A stretch of DNA of 64,000 nt from NCBI RefSeq assembly GCF_013149295.1, contig NZ_JABGCB010000003.1, positions 58,631-122,630 on the forward strand, given 5' to 3'. Under the pieces are notes generated by a model. The model saw only the letters and a list, made by a program, of their open reading frames with translations. It did not search any database and had not been told where the DNA came from. Of the stretch, positions 49,947 to 58,853 are shown in pieces (position 1 is the first letter of the stretch; each line of letters starts with the position of its first letter). The DNA is from Novosphingobium sp. SG751A (GTDB taxonomy: Bacteria > Pseudomonadota > Alphaproteobacteria > Sphingomonadales > Sphingomonadaceae). A program made the translations under genes and the position numbers.

Positions 49947-50696
49947 TTACTTCTTGGCGGCGGGAGCCGGAGCAGCCTTGACCGGAGCAGCAGCCACGAC
50001 GGGCTTGATGGCGCCCTTCGAGTTGATGTAGGCCAGCACGTCAGCCGAGAAGCCGGTCAGCAGCTCGTTGATGCGCTTGTTGCGCGACTGCAGGAAGTTG
50101 TAGGCAAGCACGGCAGGCACAGCGACGAGCAGACCGATGGCGGTCATGATCAGAGCTTCACCCACGGGGCCGGCAACCTTGTCGATCGAGGCCGAACCGG
50201 CCAGACCGATGGCGATCAGAGCGCGGTAGATGCCGACCACGGTACCGAACAGACCCACGAAAGGAGCGGTCGAACCGACGGTGGCGAGGAAGGGCAGGCC
50301 GCGAGCAAGGAACGCGCCGATCGAGGCTTCGGTGCGGGCCAGCGACGAGTGAACCCAGTCGTGGGCTTCGAGGCTGTCAGCCATCTTGCCGTGGTTTTCT
50401 TCGGCCAGGATACCGGCTTCGACGATGTCACGGAACGGGCTGGTCTTTTCCAGCTTGGCGGCGCCTTCCTTCAGCGAAGCGGCCTTCCAGAACGTGCCCA
50501 GAGCCTTGTACTGCTTCAGGATCTTCGACTGATCCGACCAGCGGGTGAACAGCACGAAGAACGAACCGAACGAGAAAATGGCCATGATGGTCACGGTCGA
50601 CTGAGCGATCAGACCGCCCTGTTCCAGGGCTTCCTTGAAACCGAACTTGTTCTGCGGAGCCGCGCCAGCAGCGGCGGTCAGAATGTCAATAAGCAT
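49947..50696 (-). CDS. exbB: ExbB/TolQ/MotA proton channel protein
   Basis: A 249-residue ExbB with three membrane helices (about 30-50, 130-155 and 175-200). The conserved proton-channel region reads FLATVGSTAPFVGLFGTVVG and then IYRAL, followed by VGEALIMTAIGLLVAVPAVL. The C-terminus is Ala/Pro/Lys-rich. GAGGACC stands just upstream of the ATG. With the ExbD copies it powers TonB, and so the outer-membrane receptor at 29677 and others in the genome. It follows tonB after 94 bases. Confidence 0.96.
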   Translation of the reverse strand: MLIDILTAAAGAAPQNKFGFKEALEQGGLIAQSTVTIMAIFSFGSFFVLFTRWSDQSKILKQYKALGTFWKAASLKEGAAKLEKTSPFRDIVEAGILAEENHGKMADSLEAHDWVHSSLARTEASIGAFLARGLPFLATVGSTAPFVGLFGTVVGIYRALIAIGLAGSASIDKVAGPVGEALIMTAIGLLVAVPAVLAYNFLQSRNKRINELLTGFSADVLAYINSKGAIKPVVAAAPVKAAPAPAAKK

Positions 50697-50790
50697 GCGA
50701 TGGTCCTCTCAAAGGGCTCTCGAGTAGAGAATAGGGTCATTTACAGTAGGGACCGGGCCTTCATGCCGCAGATCCCCTGGGGAGTGTGGC

Positions 50791-51447
50791 TCAGTCCTTC
50801 GGGATGACCCACTTCACGCGATTGGCATAAACGCCGGTGGTGGGCTGGCCTTCGCCATCCTTGGCGGGCGTGAAACGCGCGCGGCTGGTGACGTATTTGC
50901 AAGTCGCAGCGTCCAGTTCGGCATTGCCCGAGCTGGCCGTGATTTCGCAACTCGACACGCGCCCATCCGTGGAAACCGTCAGACGGAAACCAGTGGTGCC
51001 CTGAACACCTTCACGCAGGGGGCGCGAAGGATAGTCTTCAGGCGTCGCCCAGTTGGCAGGGTTGCCCTTGGGGGCAGCGCCAACAGGCGTAAAGCGCGGC
51101 GGCGGCGGAGCCGAAGGCGCAGGCGGTGCCAGCACAGGCGCCGGCGGCGCCGGCGGCGGTGCAACCGAAACCGTCTCGATCACGGGCGCGCTAACGGGCG
51201 CCACGTTCACCGGCGGCGGCGGAGCGACGATCGGCGGCGGCGGAGCGTCCTTCGGCGGCGGCGGAGGCGGTGGCGGCGGTTTCTCCTCTTGCTTGATATC
51301 GACAGTCGTTACTTTTTTCATGACCTTCTGAACCGCCGAGTAGGCAAGACCAGAGACCAAGGCATAACCAACGACGATGTGAATCAAGGCAACGATGATA
51401 ATGGCGGTAAGGCGATTACCGCTCAATTGTTGATCAGCGTAGGCCAT
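50791..51447 (-). CDS. tonB: TonB energy transducer
   Basis: A 218-residue TonB. The N-terminal anchor (about 15-35) includes the conserved His in ALIHIVVGYAL. A long Pro-rich spacer follows, with a run of nine prolines near residues 57-65 and Ala/Pro repeats to about 115. The C-terminal TonB domain (about 135-218) includes YPSRPLREGVQGTTGFRLTV, two cysteines likely to pair, and VKWVIPKD at the end. It heads the tonB-exbB-exbD-exbD operon. Its leader carries a terminator-like hairpin inside a short reading frame. Confidence 0.95.
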   Translation of the reverse strand: MAYADQQLSGNRLTAIIIVALIHIVVGYALVSGLAYSAVQKVMKKVTTVDIKQEEKPPPPPPPPPKDAPPPPIVAPPPPVNVAPVSAPVIETVSVAPPPAPPAPVLAPPAPSAPPPPRFTPVGAAPKGNPANWATPEDYPSRPLREGVQGTTGFRLTVSTDGRVSSCEITASSGNAELDAATCKYVTSRARFTPAKDGEGQPTTGVYANRVKWVIPKD

Positions 51448-51456
51448 TCAGACGCA

Positions 51457-51537
51457 TCACTCCATACAAAAACCCGGGCAAGCCCCGGGCCGACCATGAA
51501 CCGAACCCGAAGGCGAAGTCCATGGGGAAAAGCTCAT
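51457..51537 (-). other. Possible leader reading frame with an internal attenuator, upstream of tonB
   Basis: A 26-codon frame begins MSFSPWTSPSG and ends TGA nine bases before the tonB ATG. Its distal half contains CCCGGG-GCTTG-CCCGGG followed by T5 (51489-51468 on the minus strand), a short terminator shape. No gene lies upstream on that strand, so a terminator here would act on the tonB leader itself. Translation of the frame is not shown by a good ribosome site. Confidence 0.35.
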
Positions 51538-51603
51538 ATCCACCCTGCCGGATTTACCGGATATTCGCCAAATGCCTTATGTGTCGGCTTTCGGCGAACG
51601 CAT

Positions 51604-51633
51604 CGGCCCCCTTTATTGGGGGTCCGCTTTTTT
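51604..51633 (+). terminator. Terminator-shaped hairpin upstream of the secreted protein gene
   Basis: CGGCCCCC pairs with GGGGGTCCG (one bulge) around TTTATT, and is followed by CTTTTTT. It points along the plus strand, where no gene lies just upstream, so it would stop antisense or leader transcription. Confidence 0.6.
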
Positions 51634-51792
51634 GCCAATCCTAGCCACCTTGCCGACTCGGCGCAACGCCTTATGCGCGGGGGGGTGGGGTTCAGGCAAA
51701 ATTCATTTGTGTTAAAGCCTATCTAACGGGCACCCTTGGGGGCCTTTTGCAGGGGTTATGCGCCAATGGCGAATTTTTCGGAGTTTTCCGCG

Positions 51793-52671
51793 ATGTTTCA
51801 AGGCATCCGAGGGTGGAAATCGGCTTGCTTTGCGGCTCTATTGCCGCTGTTTGTTCCGGTGTCTGCAGGGGCTCAGACCCCCGTTACGCAAAATGTCGTA
51901 CAATCGTATGCTGACCTCGTTGGTCTGGCCGAATCATCTCCTTTGGTCGTCTTTGCCGAGCTGAAAAAGGTGATTCCCATGCCCGAAGCCAGGGATGTTT
52001 CGCCCTTCGCCACCGTCCAGCGCGCCTATATTGAGGCGCAGGGAATTGATTTGTTGAGCGGAACCGGCTCGGTTTCGGCCTCGGTGCGCTATCTGGCCGA
52101 TGTCCGGCTCGATTCGCGCCACAAAATTCCCAATCCAAAGAAGCAGATGGTGCTGCTTTTCGCCCGTCCCGGAACCACGCCGGGCGACATTCAACTGGTT
52201 TCCCCCGACGCGCAATTGCCGTGGAGCCAGCCGCTGGAGGCCCAGATTCGCAAGATTCTGGCCGATCTGGCCGCCCCTGATTCGCCGCCCCATATTACGG
52301 GAATCAATATGGCGCTCTATCAGCAGGGCGATCTGGCGGGCGAGGGCGAGACCCAGATCTTCCTGACCACAGCCAAGGGCACGCCTGCCGCGATCATCAT
52401 CCAGCACCGCGCAGGCCAGCCCTCGCGCTGGAGCGCGTCCTTCTCCGAAGTGGTCGATGCGGCCAATGCTCCGCCCGCGCAAGGCACGCTGGAATGGTAT
52501 CGTCTGGCCTGCTCGCTGCCTGAAATGCTGCCCGCTTCGGCCAATCTGGGCGAAACGCAGGAGGCCAAGGATCAGGCCGTGGCCGATTACCTGCTGGTAC
52601 GCCGCGATCTTGGCCCTTGCACGCGCACGCGGGTGTCGTGGGGCGGGGATATCGCCAAACCGGGCAAATAG
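51793..52671 (+). CDS. Exported protein of unknown function
   Basis: A 292-residue protein from ATG 51793, chosen because it gives a compact signal peptide (GWKSACFAALLPLFVPVSAG, cleaved near AGAQ); an ATG at 51766 is also possible. The mature part has a beta-rich region (YADLVGLAESSPLVVFAELK, FATVQRAYIEAQGIDLLSGT, VRYLADVRLDSRHKIPNPKK), then mixed structure. Cysteines at the LACSLPEML and LGPCTRTRV sites may pair. It looks like an envelope protein of sphingomonads. I recognise no family or active site. It is divergent from tonB and 92 bases ahead of hom. Confidence 0.78.
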   Translation: MFQGIRGWKSACFAALLPLFVPVSAGAQTPVTQNVVQSYADLVGLAESSPLVVFAELKKVIPMPEARDVSPFATVQRAYIEAQGIDLLSGTGSVSASVRYLADVRLDSRHKIPNPKKQMVLLFARPGTTPGDIQLVSPDAQLPWSQPLEAQIRKILADLAAPDSPPHITGINMALYQQGDLAGEGETQIFLTTAKGTPAAIIIQHRAGQPSRWSASFSEVVDAANAPPAQGTLEWYRLACSLPEMLPASANLGETQEAKDQAVADYLLVRRDLGPCTRTRVSWGGDIAKPGK

Positions 52672-52763
52672 GCTTGATGGCCAATTTGGCTTGCTGGCCA
52701 AATTGCCTTGAAGGGACTCGATTTGCCCCCTAGGTGGCCCAGCGTAAAGCTGAGGATTCCATG

Positions 52764-54131
52764 ATGACCGACACCGCCGACAACGCCGCTCTTTCGCCCC
52801 AATCCGGCAAGCCGCCGCTGCGCATTGCGCTGGCGGGCCTTGGCACGGTGGGCGCGGGCGTCATTCGGCTGGTGGAGGCCAATGCCGATCTGATCGCGCG
52901 CCGCGCAGGCCGTCCGATCAAGGTTTCCGCCGTTTCCGCGCGTGATCGCGGCAAGGATCGCGGCGTCGATCTCTCGCCTTATGCGTGGGAAGACGACATG
53001 ACCGCGATGGCCGCGCGCGATGATGTGGACGTGGTGGTCGAACTGGTCGGCGGGTCGGACGGTCCGGCGCTGGTGCTGGCGCGCAATGCGATTCGCCATG
53101 GCAAGGCGCTGGTGACGGCCAACAAGGCGATGATCGCCCATCACGGCATGGCTCTGGCCAAGGAAGCCGAAGCGCAGGGCGTGGCCATGCGTTTCGAGGC
53201 AGCCGTGGCGGGCGGCATCCCGGTCATCAAGGGCCTGCGCGAAGGCGCGGCGGCCAACCGGGTCGAGCGCCTCTATGGCATCCTCAACGGCACCTGCAAT
53301 TACATCCTCTCGACGATGGAAGACACCGGCCGCGACTTTGCCGAGGTGCTTTCCGAGGCGCAGGCCAAGGGTTATGCCGAGGCAGACCCCACCTTTGACA
53401 TCGAGGGTATCGATGCCGCGCACAAGCTGTCCATCCTGTCAGCCATCGCCTTTGGCGCCAAGATCGACTTTGGCAGCGTAGACACGCAGGGCATCAGCCG
53501 CATCCTGGCCGCCGACATCGCCCAGGCCGATTCGCTGGGCTATTGCATCCGCCTGATCGGCACCGCCGAGGCCGATGCCGGACCCGACGGCACGCCGGGC
53601 CTTTTTCAGCGCGTCGCGCCCCATCTGGTGCCTTTCGACAATCTGCTGGCCCATGTCGATGGCCCGACCAATGCGGTCGTGGTTGAGGGCAACTTCTCGG
53701 GTCGCCTGCTGTTTCAGGGCGCGGGCGCGGGCGATGGCCCGACCGCCAGCGCGGTTGTGGCCGACCTTATCGACATCGCGCGCGGCATGGACACCGGGTT
53801 TGAGGCCGACATGGCTTTCTCGATCCCGGTTGACGGGCTGGAGGATATGGCGCCGGCGCCCGCGGGCCATCGTCTGGGCCGCGCCTATATCCGCTTCCTC
53901 GTGGCCGATCGTCCGGGTGTGCTGGCCGAAATCACCGCCGCGATGCGCGATGCCGGCGTGTCCATCGAGAGCCTGATCCAGAAAGGTCAGGCCAGCAAGG
54001 ATGGCGCGGTCATCGTCGCCATCGTCACGCATGAAGTGCCCGAGGCGGCCGTGGCCAAGGCGCTGACCTTGCTCGAAGGTTCGCCCAGCCTTGTGGGCCA
54101 GCCGCTGGTCATGCAGATTCTGGGCGCGTAA
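52764..54131 (+). CDS. hom: Homoserine dehydrogenase
   Basis: A 455-residue monofunctional enzyme reducing aspartate semialdehyde to homoserine for threonine and methionine synthesis. Of two adjacent ATGs (52761 and 52764) the second is seven bases from GAGGA. The nucleotide site is LAGLGTVGAG (23-32). VELVGGSDGPALVLARNAI, the catalytic lysine region VTANKAMIAHHG, LNGTCNYILSTME and GYAEADPTFDIEGIDAAHKL are all intact. A C-terminal ACT domain starts at DRPGVLAEITAAMRDAG. A terminator follows after 61 bases. Confidence 0.96.
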   Translation: MTDTADNAALSPQSGKPPLRIALAGLGTVGAGVIRLVEANADLIARRAGRPIKVSAVSARDRGKDRGVDLSPYAWEDDMTAMAARDDVDVVVELVGGSDGPALVLARNAIRHGKALVTANKAMIAHHGMALAKEAEAQGVAMRFEAAVAGGIPVIKGLREGAAANRVERLYGILNGTCNYILSTMEDTGRDFAEVLSEAQAKGYAEADPTFDIEGIDAAHKLSILSAIAFGAKIDFGSVDTQGISRILAADIAQADSLGYCIRLIGTAEADAGPDGTPGLFQRVAPHLVPFDNLLAHVDGPTNAVVVEGNFSGRLLFQGAGAGDGPTASAVVADLIDIARGMDTGFEADMAFSIPVDGLEDMAPAPAGHRLGRAYIRFLVADRPGVLAEITAAMRDAGVSIESLIQKGQASKDGAVIVAIVTHEVPEAAVAKALTLLEGSPSLVGQPLVMQILGA

Positions 54132-54192
54132 CGCGGCGTTTCAGCCCCGCCGGATGGGTGGGGCAAATGCGCAGTAACTCAGACAATTTCGG

Positions 54193-54220
54193 CGCCGGGG
54201 GCCATGCCCTCGGCGTTTTT
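54193..54220 (+). terminator. Rho-independent terminator of hom
   Basis: CGCCGGGGGC (54193-54202) pairs with GCCCTCGGCG (54206-54215, one G-T pair), loop CAT, followed by T5. Confidence 0.85.
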
Positions 54221-54311
54221 CTTTGCCCGCTCCGTGGCTGGGTTCGTATGTTGCCCGATTTGGGCCGTCGCCCTCGCATCTGCGGCATTTGTCCGCTCGA
54301 CAATCGGGTTA

Positions 54312-54343
54312 TGCATAGGTAAGCGGACGTGTCTGCATAGGTA
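54312..54343. promoter_or_regulatory. Direct repeat upstream of glpX
   Basis: TGCATAGGTA occurs at 54312-54321 and 54334-54343, exactly 22 bp apart (two helical turns), 78 bases before the glpX start. The phasing suggests two sites for one regulator on the same face of the DNA. Confidence 0.4.
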
Positions 54344-54420
54344 TTCACAACATGCATTCACACCGCCGACCAACAGGGCCGGCATAGGGGCCATACATTC
54401 CTGAAGGAATCGGACAGATT

Positions 54421-55398
54421 ATGAGCGCTACTCCTGCCAGCAAGATTCTCGACCGCGTTCTGGTGCTTGAAATGGTGCGCGTGACCGAAGCGGCGGCCAT
54501 CGCCTCGGCCAAGCTGATCGGGCGCGGGGACGAGAAGGCCGCTGACGCTGCGGCAGTGGAAGCCATGCGCGAAAAGCTCAACGAGCTGTATATCGACGGC
54601 ACGGTGGTGATCGGCGAAGGCGAGCGCGACGAGGCCCCGATGCTTTATATCGGCGAAAAGGTCGGCGCTGCGCTGGGCAAAGGCCCCAAGATCGACATCG
54701 CGCTCGATCCGCTGGAAGGCACGACGATCTGTGCCAAGGCCGGGCCGAACTCGCTGGCGGTGCTGGCGATTGCCGAAGAGGGCGGGCTGCTCAATGCGCC
54801 CGACACCTATATGGACAAGCTGGCCGTGGGGCCGGGCTATCCCGATGGCATCATCGATCTGGCCAAGAGCCCGACCGAGAACGTCAAGGCCGTGGCCGCC
54901 GCCAAGGGCGTGCCGCCCGAAGACATCGTGGTCTGCGTGCTGGACCGCCCGCGCCACACCGATCTGATCGAGGAACTGCGCGCGCTTGGCTGCGGCGTCT
55001 ATCTGATCGGCGATGGTGACGTGGCGGGCGTGATCGCAACCACCAATACCGAAGAAACCAACATCGACATGTATATGGGCCAGGGCGGCGCACCGGAAGG
55101 CGTGCTGGCCGCCGCGGCTCTGCGCTGTGTCGGCGGGCAGTTCAAGGGCCGCCTCGTGTTCCGCAACGAGGATGAAAAGGCCCGCGCCTACAAATGGGGC
55201 ATCACCGATCTGAACAAGATCTATGACCTGACCGAACTGGCCAAGGGCGACTGCATCTTTGCCGCCAGCGGGGTGACCGATGGCTCGCTGCTCAAGGGCG
55301 TGAAGCGTCTGCGCAGCGGCCGTCTGACCACCGAAAGCGTGGTGATGCGCGCCAGCACCGGCACCGTGCGCTGGGTCAAGGGCGACCGCCGGGCGTAA
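54421..55398 (+). CDS. glpX: Class II fructose-1,6-bisphosphatase
   Basis: A 325-residue GlpX-type phosphatase for gluconeogenesis and the Calvin-type or pentose routes. The metal and phosphate site is IALDPLEGTTICAKAGPNSL, with DPLEGT at 96-101, as in the Li-sensitive phosphatase superfamily. VVIGEGERDEAPMLYIGE and DRPRHTDLIEELRALGCGVY are conserved GlpX segments. No class I fbp is in the window. It stands alone: a terminator on each side and a direct repeat in its promoter region. Confidence 0.96.
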   Translation: MSATPASKILDRVLVLEMVRVTEAAAIASAKLIGRGDEKAADAAAVEAMREKLNELYIDGTVVIGEGERDEAPMLYIGEKVGAALGKGPKIDIALDPLEGTTICAKAGPNSLAVLAIAEEGGLLNAPDTYMDKLAVGPGYPDGIIDLAKSPTENVKAVAAAKGVPPEDIVVCVLDRPRHTDLIEELRALGCGVYLIGDGDVAGVIATTNTEETNIDMYMGQGGAPEGVLAAAALRCVGGQFKGRLVFRNEDEKARAYKWGITDLNKIYDLTELAKGDCIFAASGVTDGSLLKGVKRLRSGRLTTESVVMRASTGTVRWVKGDRRA

Positions 55399-55418
55399 GC
55401 TTTGCGTGAATTATCCCG

Positions 55419-55453
55419 AAAGGGGGCAGGGGTTTGCGCCTCTGCCCCCTTTT
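55419..55453 (+). terminator. Rho-independent terminator of glpX
   Basis: AAAGGGGGCAG (55419-55429) pairs perfectly with CTGCCCCCTTT (55442-55452), and T continues to 55453. Confidence 0.9.
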
Positions 55454-55560
55454 GTATGCGCGGCAAACCTTGCAATCCTGCCGATCTTGGCTAGAGGCAC
55501 GCGCGAGGGAAGCAACGCGGCGGCTGAGTCTTTCACGCCGCGTGCAGTGGAGATACGCGA

Positions 55561-56496
55561 ATGAAGATCCTTGCCGGTAACGGTAACCTGCCGCTGGCGC
55601 GCGCGATTGCGGGCTATCTGGAACTGCAGCTGACCGACGCCAGCGTGCGCCGGTTTGCCGACGAGGAAGTCTTCGTCGAGATCAACGAGAATGTGCGTGG
55701 CGAGGATGTCTTTGTCATCCAGTCGACCAGCTATCCCACCAATGACAACCTGATGGAACTGCTGATCTGCATCGACGCGCTGCGCCGCGCCTCGGCCAAG
55801 CGCATCACGGCCGTGATGCCCTATTTCGGCTATGCCCGTCAGGACCGCAAGCCCGGCCCCCGCACGCCGATCTCGGCCAAGCTGGTGGCCAATCTGATCA
55901 CCACGGCGGGCGCGGACCGCGTGCTGGCGGTTGATCTGCATGCCGGCCAGATCCAGGGCTTCTTCGACATTCCCACCGACAACCTGTTTGCCGCCCCCGT
56001 GATGGCCGCCGACATTCTGGCGCGCAATGGCGATGCCGGTCTGATGGTGGTCTCGCCCGACGTGGGCGGTGTGGTGCGCGCCCGCGCGCTGGCCAAGCGT
56101 CTGAACAATGCCCCGCTCTCCATCGTGGACAAGCGCCGCGACAAGCCGGGCGTGTCGGAAGTGATGAACATTATCGGCGATGTGAAGGGGCGCACCTGCA
56201 TCCTGATCGACGACATCATCGATTCGGGCGGCACGCTGTGCAATGCGGCGCAGGCGCTGATGGATGCGGGCGCGGCTTCGGTCACGGCCTATATCACCCA
56301 TGGCGTGTTGTCGGGCGCGGCGGTGTCACGCGTCAACAATTCGGCGCTCAAGGAACTGGTCATCACCGACTCGATCCTGCCGACCGAGGAAACGCAGCAG
56401 TCCGACAAGATCCGTCTGCTGACCATCGCCCCGCTGATCGGCGAGGCGATCCGCCGCATTGCGGATGAAAGCTCGGTCTCGAGCCTGTTCGACTAA
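55561..56496 (+). CDS. prs: Ribose-phosphate pyrophosphokinase
   Basis: A 311-residue PRPP synthetase making PRPP from ribose 5-phosphate and ATP, the precursor for nucleotides, histidine and (via apt at 22280) purine salvage. Key segments are [20 protein letters not shown], the flexible loop region [31 protein letters not shown] and the PRPP loop [12 protein letters not shown] (215-226). Length is standard for class I. Its transcript meets the convergent AraC gene at a shared terminator. Confidence 0.97.
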   Translation: MKILAGNGNLPLARAIAGYLELQLTDASVRRFADEEVFVEINENVRGEDVFVIQSTSYPTNDNLMELLICIDALRRASAKRITAVMPYFGYARQDRKPGPRTPISAKLVANLITTAGADRVLAVDLHAGQIQGFFDIPTDNLFAAPVMAADILARNGDAGLMVVSPDVGGVVRARALAKRLNNAPLSIVDKRRDKPGVSEVMNIIGDVKGRTCILIDDIIDSGGTLCNAAQALMDAGAASVTAYITHGVLSGAAVSRVNNSALKELVITDSILPTEETQQSDKIRLLTIAPLIGEAIRRIADESSVSSLFD

Positions 56497-56503
56497 GACT
56501 TGC

Positions 56504-56533
56504 AAGGCCCTCTGCCGCTGGCGGGGGGCCTTT
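56504..56533. terminator. Shared terminator of prs and the AraC gene
   Basis: AAGGCCCTCTGCC (56504-56516) pairs with GGCGGGGGGCCTT (56520-56532), including wobble pairs, loop GCT, with TTT on the plus side. The right arm overlaps the AraC stop codon. Confidence 0.75.
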
Positions 56534-57476
56534 ACTGCCAGGGGCGGTTGCCGCCCGGCGGCACGCGTTCCAGCGCCTCGAGCCTTTTGGCCTGCCGTGA
56601 TTCCAGCGCCAGCGTGAGCAGCGGATTGGGCGTGCGGACAAAGCGGCGCGGGGTCACGCCGAACAATTCGGTAAATTCGCGCGTCATCTGCGCCTGATCG
56701 AAATAGCGCAGGATCAGTTCCTCGGCCTCGGCCTCGTCGGCCACGCCGTGCAGATGGCTGGCCATGTCCAGCGCGCGGGCGCGGCGCATCACCTGTTTGG
56801 GCGGCATGCCGAAATCACGCCGCACGATGCGTTCCAATTGCCGCGTGCTGATCGCCATCTCGGCGGCAAATTCGCTGATGCTGGCGTTGGGATGGGCATA
56901 GGACAGCGCTTCGAAGGCGGTGCTGATCGGATTGGGCAGAGGGCGGCCAAGGCTTTCCACCAGAATGCGGAAACGCCGTTCCAGCAGATCGGCAATCGCC
57001 ACCGGGTCCTCGGTATGGCTGAAAGCGGCCAGCGTTTCTTCGCTGTTGAGCCCGTAATGCTCGAGCGGCACCAGCCGGTTGACCATCTCATGCGCGCTGC
57101 GCCCAAACAGCGCATAGCCCGCGCCGGCATTGAGCGCATAGCCGATTGAGGTGAAACTGCCCTCGACGGTGACGGGCATGATCTTGCTTTGCGGGCCAAA
57201 GATCAGCGCCGCTCGGCCAAGCTGGTGGATGCCATCGGCGGTATGGGCGGTCCATTTCCCGCCCAGTTGAATGCGCACCATCGAACTGTCGTTAAAGATG
57301 CCCGATGACAGGCAGTAATCGGGCGGCAGATTGACCGGGGTGACATAGATCCGCCCCAGCCAGGGCGCCAGATCGGGCGCAGGCGCGCGATTATACGACA
57401 GCGGTTGGCCCTTGCTTGACCGACCGACCAACGGGGTTACCGCCGCATCAAGGGCCGGCTTGGTTGGCTTGAGCAT
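56532..57476 (-). CDS. AraC-family transcriptional regulator
   Basis: A 314-residue regulator from ATG 57476 (MLKPTKPALDAAVTPLVGRS). An upstream TTG would add five residues. The C-terminal double helix-turn-helix (about 205-290) reads ISEFAAEMAISTRQLERIVR, then RDFGMPPKQVMRRARALDMA and FDQAQMTREFTELFGVTPRR. The N-terminal sensor region (about 25-190) is unlike the cupin type and close to the sensor of the AraC gene at 60643. Ligand and targets are unknown. It is convergent with prs. Confidence 0.9.
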   Translation of the reverse strand: MLKPTKPALDAAVTPLVGRSSKGQPLSYNRAPAPDLAPWLGRIYVTPVNLPPDYCLSSGIFNDSSMVRIQLGGKWTAHTADGIHQLGRAALIFGPQSKIMPVTVEGSFTSIGYALNAGAGYALFGRSAHEMVNRLVPLEHYGLNSEETLAAFSHTEDPVAIADLLERRFRILVESLGRPLPNPISTAFEALSYAHPNASISEFAAEMAISTRQLERIVRRDFGMPPKQVMRRARALDMASHLHGVADEAEAEELILRYFDQAQMTREFTELFGVTPRRFVRTPNPLLTLALESRQAKRLEALERVPPGGNRPWQ

Positions 57477-57633
57477 AAATATTGGACCCAATATTCGTTT
57501 TTGTTGTAAAAATTATTTCCTGAACCTGTACAGTTCAATTTCCTTTGTACGCGGCTTTGTCAACCGATTGTCATGTTATATTGCCAGCCTTGCGGCTTGA
57601 CCCGACCCCATGGGCAAAGGCACAAGCAGCCCC

Positions 57634-58452
57634 ATGAAACTGAACCTTGATGCTGACATTGAACTGGCCCAACGTCTTGCCGATGCGGCGGGCGCGGCGA
57701 TCCGCCCCTATTTCCGGTCCGGCGTGGCCAGCGAGCGCAAGGAGGACGCCAGCCCAGTCACTCTTGCCGATCAGGCCGCCGAGGAGGCGATGCGCGCGAT
57801 CCTGCGCGTCGAGCGTCCCGATGACACGATCATTGGTGAGGAATATGGCATTACGGCCGGAACCTCGGGGCGCAGCTGGGTGCTGGACCCGATAGACGGC
57901 ACGGCGGGGTTCCTTGCGGGCCGCGCGATCTTTGGGACTCTGATCGCGCTGGTGATCGAGGGCTGGCCGGTGCTGGGTGTGATTGACCAGCCGATTGCGG
58001 GCGAGCGCTGGGTGGGCGCCTCGGGCCGCAAGACGACCTTCAATGGCCAGCCGGTCAGCACCCGCCGGTGCCGCGAATTGTCCGATGCCACCATCGCCAC
58101 TACCGGCCCGCATTATTTCAGCGACCATGAGGGCGAGCATTTCATGGGCCTGGCCGCCAAGACCGATTATCGCCGGATGGTGATGGGCGGCGATTGCTAT
58201 AATTACGCGATGCTGGCCAGCGGCCATCTCGACATCGTGTGCGAGGCGGGGCTCAAGCTGCATGACTGGGCCGCGCTGGTGCCGGTGGTTGAGGGCGCGG
58301 GCGGCTTGATGTGCGACTGGAACGGCGACCCGCTCCATGCCGGATCGACCGGCCATGTGCTGGCGCTGGGCGATCCGGCGCGGCAGGACGATGCGGTCGA
58401 GGCGCTGGCCTGCCAGCATGACCATCATCACGACCATACTCACGGGCATTGA
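57634..58452 (+). CDS. hisN: Inositol-monophosphatase-fold phosphatase, HisN (histidinol-phosphatase) type
   Basis: A 272-residue Mg2+-dependent phosphatase from ATG 57634; an ATG at 57610 adds eight residues and has no better ribosome site. The metal site is visible as IIGEEYG (Glu69, Glu70) and LDPIDGTAGFLAG (Asp85, Asp88, Gly89, Thr90), plus the aspartate of LHDWAALVPVVEGAGG. The wording GTLIALVIEGWPVLGVIDQP fits the HisN subgroup that dephosphorylates histidinol phosphate, but inositol phosphatase activity cannot be ruled out. The C-terminus is a histidine-rich tail [11 protein letters not shown], unusual for the family. It overlaps the next gene. Confidence 0.88.
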   Translation: MKLNLDADIELAQRLADAAGAAIRPYFRSGVASERKEDASPVTLADQAAEEAMRAILRVERPDDTIIGEEYGITAGTSGRSWVLDPIDGTAGFLAGRAIFGTLIALVIEGWPVLGVIDQPIAGERWVGASGRKTTFNGQPVSTRRCRELSDATIATTGPHYFSDHEGEHFMGLAAKTDYRRMVMGGDCYNYAMLASGHLDIVCEAGLKLHDWAALVPVVEGAGGLMCDWNGDPLHAGSTGHVLALGDPARQDDAVEALACQHDHHHDHTHGH

Positions 58453-58853
58453 TCCTGCGCTTCTTCTTCTACGGTACCTTGATGGCGGGCATGGGCAACC
58501 GGCATGAACGGGCGGCCCATGCCTTGCTGGACGAAGGGCGCGCTGCGACTGTTCGCGGGCGGCTCTATGGGGTGCCTGATCCGGCAGGGTGGTATCCGGC
58601 GCTGTTGCCCGGTGCGGGAACGGTGCGGGGGATGGTCCACCGTGCGGGCCGACGCTTTGATGCGCGGGCGCTTGCGTTGATGGATGCCTATGAGGGGCGC
58701 GAATACCGGCGGCGCAGGGTGAAGGTCGGCGCGATCACCGCTCATGCCTATGTCTGGCGCGGGGCCTTGCCGCGCGGGGCTTGCCGGATCGCAGGGGGCG
58801 ATTTTGCCGCATGGCTGGCGGCCCGCCGGTGGCGGCGAGCCTTTGGTGCCTAG
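58449..58853 (+). CDS. Gamma-glutamylcyclotransferase-like (AIG2) protein
   Basis: A 134-residue protein starting at TTG 58449, overlapping the hisN-type stop by 4 bp. [20 protein letters not shown] contains the YGTL substrate loop at the N-terminus. [32 protein letters not shown] with the catalytic Glu of the family, and [13 protein letters not shown] complete the fold. Members cyclise gamma-glutamyl amines or act in unknown side routes. Tail-to-tail overlap of 4 bp with bfr. Function beyond the fold is open. Confidence 0.87.
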   Translation: MILRFFFYGTLMAGMGNRHERAAHALLDEGRAATVRGRLYGVPDPAGWYPALLPGAGTVRGMVHRAGRRFDARALALMDAYEGREYRRRRVKVGAITAHAYVWRGALPRGACRIAGGDFAAWLAARRWRRAFGA

